Assembly (NCBI GenBank): GCA_036308445.1
Contig: JAXJVS010000096.1
Location: 1-10,854 of the forward strand
DNA from: MGBC113645 sp036308445
Lineage (GTDB): Bacteria > Bacillota_I > Bacilli_A > Erysipelotrichales > Coprobacillaceae
Length of the DNA: 10,854 bases
Direction of reading: 5' to 3'
The stretch's first letter is position 1, and each line of letters starts with the position of its first letter. A program made the translations under genes and the position numbers. Shown here piece after piece: positions 7,606-10,854 of this stretch. Below the pieces are notes generated by a model that was not told the origin of the DNA, searched no databases, and worked only from the letters and a program-made list of their open reading frames with translations.

Positions 7606-7811
7606 TTTTCGTTTGTCTGAATATTTATGGATAAGTCAAAATACTTTTCAACTAGATCCAAAGGTAGCATACCAGCCTTTGGTAAACGTTTCTTATCAAT
7701 GTTGAAAGCTTTAATAATGCGTTTGGAATGAACTTGAGCAACTTGTTGATAGCTACAACCTAAAGCATCTGCTAATTCTTGATAAGTTATGAATTTTGAT
7801 TTTAGTTCCAT
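7596..7811 (-). CDS. Small HTH DNA-binding protein
   Basis: A 71-residue protein whose residues 9-35 (TYQELADALGCSYQQVAQVHSKRII) form a helix-turn-helix; the remainder is a short basic linker (KAFNIDKKRLPKAG) and a helical tail. It is the first gene of the int-mob operon and has a near-perfect TAGGAGGTG ribosome binding site before the ATG at 7811. It is translated just downstream of the divergent promoter region, so it may autoregulate the operon, act as an anti-repressor, or serve as a replication accessory factor beside the helicase. I do not recognise a specific family; its function is unknown. Confidence 0.65.
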   Translation of the reverse strand: MELKSKFITYQELADALGCSYQQVAQVHSKRIIKAFNIDKKRLPKAGMLPLDLVEKYFDLSINIQTNEKTI

Positions 7812-7831
7812 TTATTTCACCTCCTAAGTTT

Positions 7832-7859
7832 ATTATAACATTATATATGATAAAAGCAA
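7832..7859 (-). promoter_or_regulatory. Promoter of the HTH-helicase-mob-xis-int operon
   Basis: On the minus strand, TTGCTT (7854-7859) and TATAAT (7832-7837) are spaced by 16 bp, ahead of the small HTH gene. One copy of the repeated ATTATATATGAT lies within the spacer, where a bound repressor would block RNA polymerase. Confidence 0.5.
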
Positions 7860-7920
7860 CACAAATGTATAGCATAATATATTATATATGATTTTTGCAT
7901 ATAATATTATATAATATTAT
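7840..7920. promoter_or_regulatory. Candidate operators in the divergent regulatory region
   Basis: ATTATATATGAT occurs twice (7840-7851 and 7881-7892), 41 bp apart, about four helical turns. A perfect 20-bp palindrome made of two ATAATATTAT units fills 7901-7920, just before the regulator start. Several TATAAT matches in this stretch could serve the plus-strand gene, but none has a clear -35 partner. The regulator encoded next door is the obvious candidate binder. In DNA this AT-rich, short palindromes can arise by chance. Confidence 0.4.
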
Positions 7921-7936
7921 TGTTGGAGGGATAGAA

Positions 7937-8590
7937 ATGTCTGTAGCTACATACATAACAAATTTACAAGAAAAAAAACAAATATCATACATGCAATTGG
8001 CTAAAGAAATAGGAATAACTTATCAAAATATGATGGATTTAAAAAATGGGAGAATTGCTTTTTTCTCAATGAAAGTATTAGAAAAATTAGCTATATACGA
8101 ACAAAAAGAAAAAGCGGATATTTTATTTGAATCTATAGATAGTGACATATATGAAAATTCATCTAAATGTTCTTTAAAATATTTATGTCAATGTGCTGCA
8201 GAAGGTTATTCTGTAACATTTAAGCCAAATTATTCAAATCCATTCCAAATAGGAAGAATATATTTCGATGGATTAGTTTCTAAAAAAAGAATTGTAAATA
8301 ATTATACAGCAGTTGATTCATGGGAAACACTAAAAAAAGAACATATGAATCAATATAAAAATATAGAATACTCAAGAGATGCATTTGCTGATCTATTTAA
8401 AAATGAAAATATGTATATAAATAGTGTGATTAATTACGCGATGAGTAAAATTGATTTGTTACACGATAATAATATACGAGCATATACTATTGTTGTTGGG
8501 CAAAATGTTGACTATGATTTATCGCTAATTCATCAATTTTTACCTCAAAAAACAAAATTAAAAATTAGCATAGTTGAAATAAAGGCATAG
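7937..8590 (+). CDS. Cro/CI-type HTH regulator with unrecognised C-terminal domain
   Basis: Probable transcriptional regulator of the element. The ATG at 7937 (217 aa) is chosen because GGAGGG lies just upstream; an in-frame ATG at 7895 has no such site and overlaps the palindrome. Residues about 5-60 form an XRE-type HTH (ISYMQLAKEIGITYQNMMDLKNGR at 16-39). The C-terminal part, about residues 76-217, has alternating strands and helices (GYSVTFKPNY, IGRIYFDGLVS, then YTIVVGQNVDYDLS near the end). I do not recognise it, and it lacks the Ser-Lys signature of LexA/CI self-cleaving repressors. It is transcribed divergently from the int-mob operon, the usual place for an element's master repressor. 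The C-terminal domain may sense a ligand or protein signal. Confidence 0.7.
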   Translation: MSVATYITNLQEKKQISYMQLAKEIGITYQNMMDLKNGRIAFFSMKVLEKLAIYEQKEKADILFESIDSDIYENSSKCSLKYLCQCAAEGYSVTFKPNYSNPFQIGRIYFDGLVSKKRIVNNYTAVDSWETLKKEHMNQYKNIEYSRDAFADLFKNENMYINSVINYAMSKIDLLHDNNIRAYTIVVGQNVDYDLSLIHQFLPQKTKLKISIVEIKA

Positions 8591-8900
8591 CATTGATAAT
8601 TAACAGGTGTTACATATGGTAGAATATAGAAAAATGGGTCTTTTTAAAACTTGAATCTAAGAAAAATCCTATGCAGGTATTAAGTGTAAGAGAAAATATT
8701 AAAAATTAAAGAAAAAGTCAATTCCAGTTGTAAGAGTAAAATCAACATTATTATGTAAAAGAGAGTTCCATTTGTAAGACTAAATTCTACTGGAAATATG
8801 AGTAAGACTAAATTCCATAAAAACTATATAGAACTGGAATTTAACTTTTCAATTTAGATTTATAATTTATAAGTCGATATTTCTAGTATTTATGGAAATA
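8591..8900. repeat. Non-coding stretch with repeated GTAAGACTAAATTC motifs
   Basis: This ~350-base gap between the regulator and the cargo genes contains no gene I can support. GTAAGACTAAATTC is exact at 8774-8787 and 8802-8815, with a degenerate copy GTAAGAGTAAAATC at 8730-8743 and a weaker GTAAGAGAAAAT near 8687. Three TTCCA or TGGAA blocks flank the copies (8722-8726, 8766-8770, 8813-8817), and ACTGGAATTT at about 8834 is an inverted partner. Such clustered short repeats occur at the ends of some insertion sequences (for example IS21-like) and in multi-site operators. No transposase is present, so a remnant IS end or a regulatory array are both possible. Confidence 0.45.
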
Positions 8901-8944
8901 TATGGTAAAATAATAGTAGAATAAGAAAAAGGAGCGTGATTCCG

Positions 8945-8995
8945 ATGGGGACAGAAGAAAGTGATTTTATAATAATTAAAAAAGGAGGAACGTGA
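8945..8995 (+). CDS. Possible 16-residue peptide upstream of the secreted protein
   Basis: A short frame, MGTEESDFIIIKKGGT, begins at an ATG ten bases after AAAAAGGAG (8926-8934) and ends at 8995, running through the AAAGGAGG ribosome binding site of the next gene. It could be a translated leader peptide whose termination affects the downstream start, or just a chance frame; the good ribosome binding site is the only positive evidence. A TAAAAT with upstream TG (around 8903-8911) may be the promoter for this transcript. Confidence 0.3.
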   Translation: MGTEESDFIIIKKGGT

Positions 8996-9001
8996 AATGA
9001 A

Positions 9002-9991
9002 ATGAAAAGAAAGATAGTGAGTATTTTTTGTGTATTATGCATATTATCCTTATTTGTTGAAAGTATTTATGCACTTGATTATAAAACTGTTTTTATAAAA
9101 GATTTAAATACAAATAATTTGGTTTCAAACGCATATATAACTATATTAAATATTGAATCAGGTAAAAGTTATAATTACATTACCGATGATACTGGAAATA
9201 TTAATATACCTATAAATGAATATAATGAATTGAATGGACCAATTTTATATATTTCGTCTCATAATAATGAATATTATGGAAGTTATTCAATGAATATGAG
9301 TAATAATACTTTATACGTGGAAGAGGATTCTTCGTTTAGAAATGGGAATCTAGCACGCTCAGCAGTTGATTGGAATGTAATTAGTTCATCATATGTAGAT
9401 GATATTTATGTTCCAATTGCCCAAGTAGCAACATATGGTGGGTTAAAAGCAGGTTTAGAATTTCATACATCATATACATTTACAATATCAGGTTCTTCTA
9501 TATTAGGTTCTGGAACATATAATAGCTCAGGGTTTAGTGGAAGAAAAAAAACAGAATTATGTAAAACGAATTCTCCTCAATGGATGAATTTTTTTGGACT
9601 TTATGCCAGATATAAAGTAGTTGAAGTATATCCTGCAACAGGGGAAACAAGGACACGATATTTTATAGCAGGTAAATGTTTAGAATTAAAATGTGAATAT
9701 GCAACAAGGACTACAGGAACAACGATAACAACTAATGCTAGAGAAATACTATTTAATAAAAATACGGTATATAGTGATGAGCAAACTTTTGGAAGTTCTA
9801 CAGATTATACGTATACTTATAGTGGAAAAATAAAAACATCAACAGGCACATCAAATACTTCTTATACAACAACTATTAAAGTAAAGATGGGATTATCTGG
9901 TGGGAATAAAGTAACTTATATATATAGTGTTCCTAGTGCAGTAAATCGAAAATATGAAATTGGATTTAATAAAATTAAAGTATCTAGTTAG
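9002..9991 (+). CDS. Secreted beta-rich protein of unknown function (cargo)
   Basis: The 329 residues begin with a clear signal peptide: MKRK, a hydrophobic core at 5-19, and likely cleavage after A24 (SIYA/LDY). Residues about 28-110 resemble a small Ig-like or carboxypeptidase-regulatory fold (TVFIKDLNTNNLVSNAYITI, then DDTGNINIPI). The rest is rich in Thr, Ser, Tyr and Gly with alternating strand patterns (SYTFTISGSSILGSGTYNSS; TYTYSGKIKTSTGTSNTSYT) and has three cysteines at 187, 226 and 231. No LPXTG anchor, catalytic motif or known toxin signature is visible. AAAGGAGG lies 13 bases before the ATG; a two-codon frame, ATG AAA TGA, at 8997 overlaps the start. The next gene follows after five bases, so the two probably act together at the cell surface. 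Adhesin-like, bacteriocin-like or pore-forming roles are possible but unproven. Confidence 0.6.
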   Translation: MKRKIVSIFCVLCILSLFVESIYALDYKTVFIKDLNTNNLVSNAYITILNIESGKSYNYITDDTGNINIPINEYNELNGPILYISSHNNEYYGSYSMNMSNNTLYVEEDSSFRNGNLARSAVDWNVISSSYVDDIYVPIAQVATYGGLKAGLEFHTSYTFTISGSSILGSGTYNSSGFSGRKKTELCKTNSPQWMNFFGLYARYKVVEVYPATGETRTRYFIAGKCLELKCEYATRTTGTTITTNAREILFNKNTVYSDEQTFGSSTDYTYTYSGKIKTSTGTSNTSYTTTIKVKMGLSGGNKVTYIYSVPSAVNRKYEIGFNKIKVSS

Positions 9992-9996
9992 AAAAT

Positions 9997-10560
9997 ATGA
10001 AAAAAATTTTTTTTAAAATTTTATTATCGATTTTAGCACTTTTCTTGTTTGGTTATATGATTATGAAAATTAGTGACAATACTTTAACCGCAATTGATGT
10101 TAAAGATAAAATTGGACAAACTTATGAAATACCAATTTGTTTTAAATATAATCAAGTAGTTTTAAATATATATTCATATAATGAAGGATGGAATCTTGAA
10201 AAAAGTATTGTTTTGAGTAAAGAAGATATCGATCATAATCAATTGAATATTAATTTTATTGATGAAAATGGTATTGTGAATTTGTATTACGAAAAAAACA
10301 TATCAAATGATCCATGGTATACCTTAGAAAATCATATAACAAGTAGTGCAGATATATATACTCTTGTTGATAGAAAAATTAATTATGAGGAAACGCCATT
10401 AACTATGTGTATTACATATGATAACGATGAACTCTACAAAGGATATATAAATAATTGGAATGAAGAAAAATATGATTTTGACAAATACCAATTAAGTTAT
10501 CCTCTTATATTAGAAGAGCCTGCTCAAGCAACTATTGTTACATATCAATTTATTAAATAA
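9997..10560 (+). CDS. Membrane-anchored extracytoplasmic protein (cargo partner)
   Basis: The 187 residues begin with a short basic start (MKKIFFK) and one hydrophobic helix at about 5-24 (ILLSILALFLFGYMIMK), then an acidic, Tyr/Asn-rich soluble domain predicted to be outside the cell. There is no lipobox cysteine at the expected place, so an uncleaved membrane anchor is more likely than a lipoprotein. Two cysteines (in IPICFKYN and PLTMCITY) could pair. It starts five bases after the stop of the secreted protein and has no good ribosome binding site of its own, so it is probably translated by coupling. That arrangement suits a partner, receptor or immunity protein for the secreted product; nothing in the sequence fixes which. 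Confidence 0.55.
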   Translation: MKKIFFKILLSILALFLFGYMIMKISDNTLTAIDVKDKIGQTYEIPICFKYNQVVLNIYSYNEGWNLEKSIVLSKEDIDHNQLNINFIDENGIVNLYYEKNISNDPWYTLENHITSSADIYTLVDRKINYEETPLTMCITYDNDELYKGYINNWNEEKYDFDKYQLSYPLILEEPAQATIVTYQFIK

Positions 10561-10589
10561 CGTTTGAAATAATTTGACGTTTACAAAAG

Positions 10590-10610
10590 TGGCATACATT
10601 TTGGCATACA
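10590..10610. repeat. Probable right arm-type integrase sites (two TGGCATACA)
   Basis: TGGCATACA occurs at 10590-10598 and 10602-10610, 12 bp apart, matching the pair at 3657-3676 near the left end in the same orientation. Their presence near both ends and, as far as I could see, nowhere else in the element supports a role as arm sites for the integrase N-terminal domain. Confidence 0.6.
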
Positions 10611-10650
10611 AAATAGCATTAATATAAAAAATAGTAGATAATATTAAGTA

Positions 10651-10700
10651 TTTTTGTATATGTAATCATATGTAAGAATACATAAAAACATATACAAAAA
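10651..10700. terminator. Perfect 13-bp inverted repeat beside attR
   Basis: TTTTTGTATATGT (10651-10663) and ACATATACAAAAA (10688-10700) are exact inverted copies; within the loop TATGT and ATACATA can pair further. A/T runs at both outer edges would make it symmetric for both strands, though the AT-rich stem is weak for a terminator. It could instead be a protein site near attR or insulate the cargo genes from flanking DNA. Confidence 0.4.
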
Positions 10701-10713
10701 CTATATGTGAATT

Positions 10714-10854
10714 GAAATGGATATGGATTATGTAGAAGCATTAGAATATGGTTTACCTCCAACAGGTGGTATGGGTATGGGAATTGATAGATTAGTTATG
10801 TTATTAACAGGACAAGAATCTATTCAAGAAGTTATTCTTTTCCCACAGATGAAA
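10714..10854 (+). pseudogene. Duplicated lysS 3' fragment / attR (cut by window edge)
   Basis: This matches codons 446-492 of the upstream lysS: same frame, one Leu-to-Met change, remaining differences silent, and motif 3 (GGMGMGIDRL) intact. Homology starts abruptly at GAAATGG (10714) after an in-frame TGA. It lacks the OB-fold and motifs 1 and 2, so it cannot make a synthetase; an ATG at 10717 has no ribosome binding site. By the logic of integration, sequence left of the crossover belongs to the element and sequence to the right is the displaced native lysS tail. The core identical to attL is 10759-10835. Confidence 0.88.

Noticed and set aside
7895..7936. An upstream ATG for the 217-aa regulator
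   Set aside because: It lies in the palindromic operator-like DNA without a ribosome binding site, while GGAGGG fits the ATG at 7937.
8680..8850. CRISPR array
   Set aside because: The repeats are only about 14 bp, are spaced unevenly, vary in sequence and have no cas genes nearby.
3506..10713. A prophage
   Set aside because: Integrase, excisionase and a repressor are present, but there are no structural, packaging or lysis genes, and the MobV relaxase marks it as a mobilizable element.
10714..10854. A second functional lysyl-tRNA synthetase gene
   Set aside because: Only the motif 3 end is present; an in-frame TGA precedes it and the catalytic motifs 1 and 2 are missing.

Overview
The window is very AT-rich Firmicutes DNA with strong AGGAGG-type ribosome binding sites, a lysine T-box and a class II lysyl-tRNA synthetase. 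The style fits a low-GC gut lineage such as the Erysipelotrichia/Coprobacillaceae; that placement is an inference from composition and gene content, not a proof.

Layout. Positions 1-3350 are host chromosome: the 3' part of an ABC-2-like permease gene with a perfect terminator hairpin, a roughly 400-base spacer holding an unexplained fold, then promoter, lysine T-box riboswitch and lysS. From the 3' end of lysS to the right edge lies an integrated mobile element. A 141-bp piece of the lysS 3' end (3350-3490) recurs at 10714-10854, offset by 7364 bp. The central 77 bp are identical (3395-3471 and 10759-10835). These are read as attL and attR of a 7364-bp integrative and mobilizable element (IME). 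The element restores the essential motif 3 region of lysS at the left and leaves a headless lysS tail at the right, cut by the window edge.

Inside the element, a minus-strand operon runs from about 7811 to 3682: small HTH protein, RepA-like AAA helicase, MobV relaxase, excisionase-like HTH protein, tyrosine integrase. The relaxase is preceded by an inverted-repeat-rich candidate oriT, and the helicase by a leader with two competing hairpins that could hide or expose its ribosome binding site. A divergent Cro/CI-like regulator with an unrecognised C-terminal domain (7937-8590) faces this operon across a palindrome-rich promoter region. Both element ends carry paired TGGCATACA repeats, probable arm-type integrase sites.

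The right part is cargo: a non-coding stretch with repeated GTAAGACTAAATTC motifs, a possible 16-residue peptide, then a tightly linked pair encoding a secreted beta-rich protein with a signal peptide (329 aa) and a membrane-anchored extracytoplasmic protein (187 aa). I recognise neither beyond fold-level hints. This pair, the lysS-rewriting attachment site and the helicase leader are the most interesting parts of the window.
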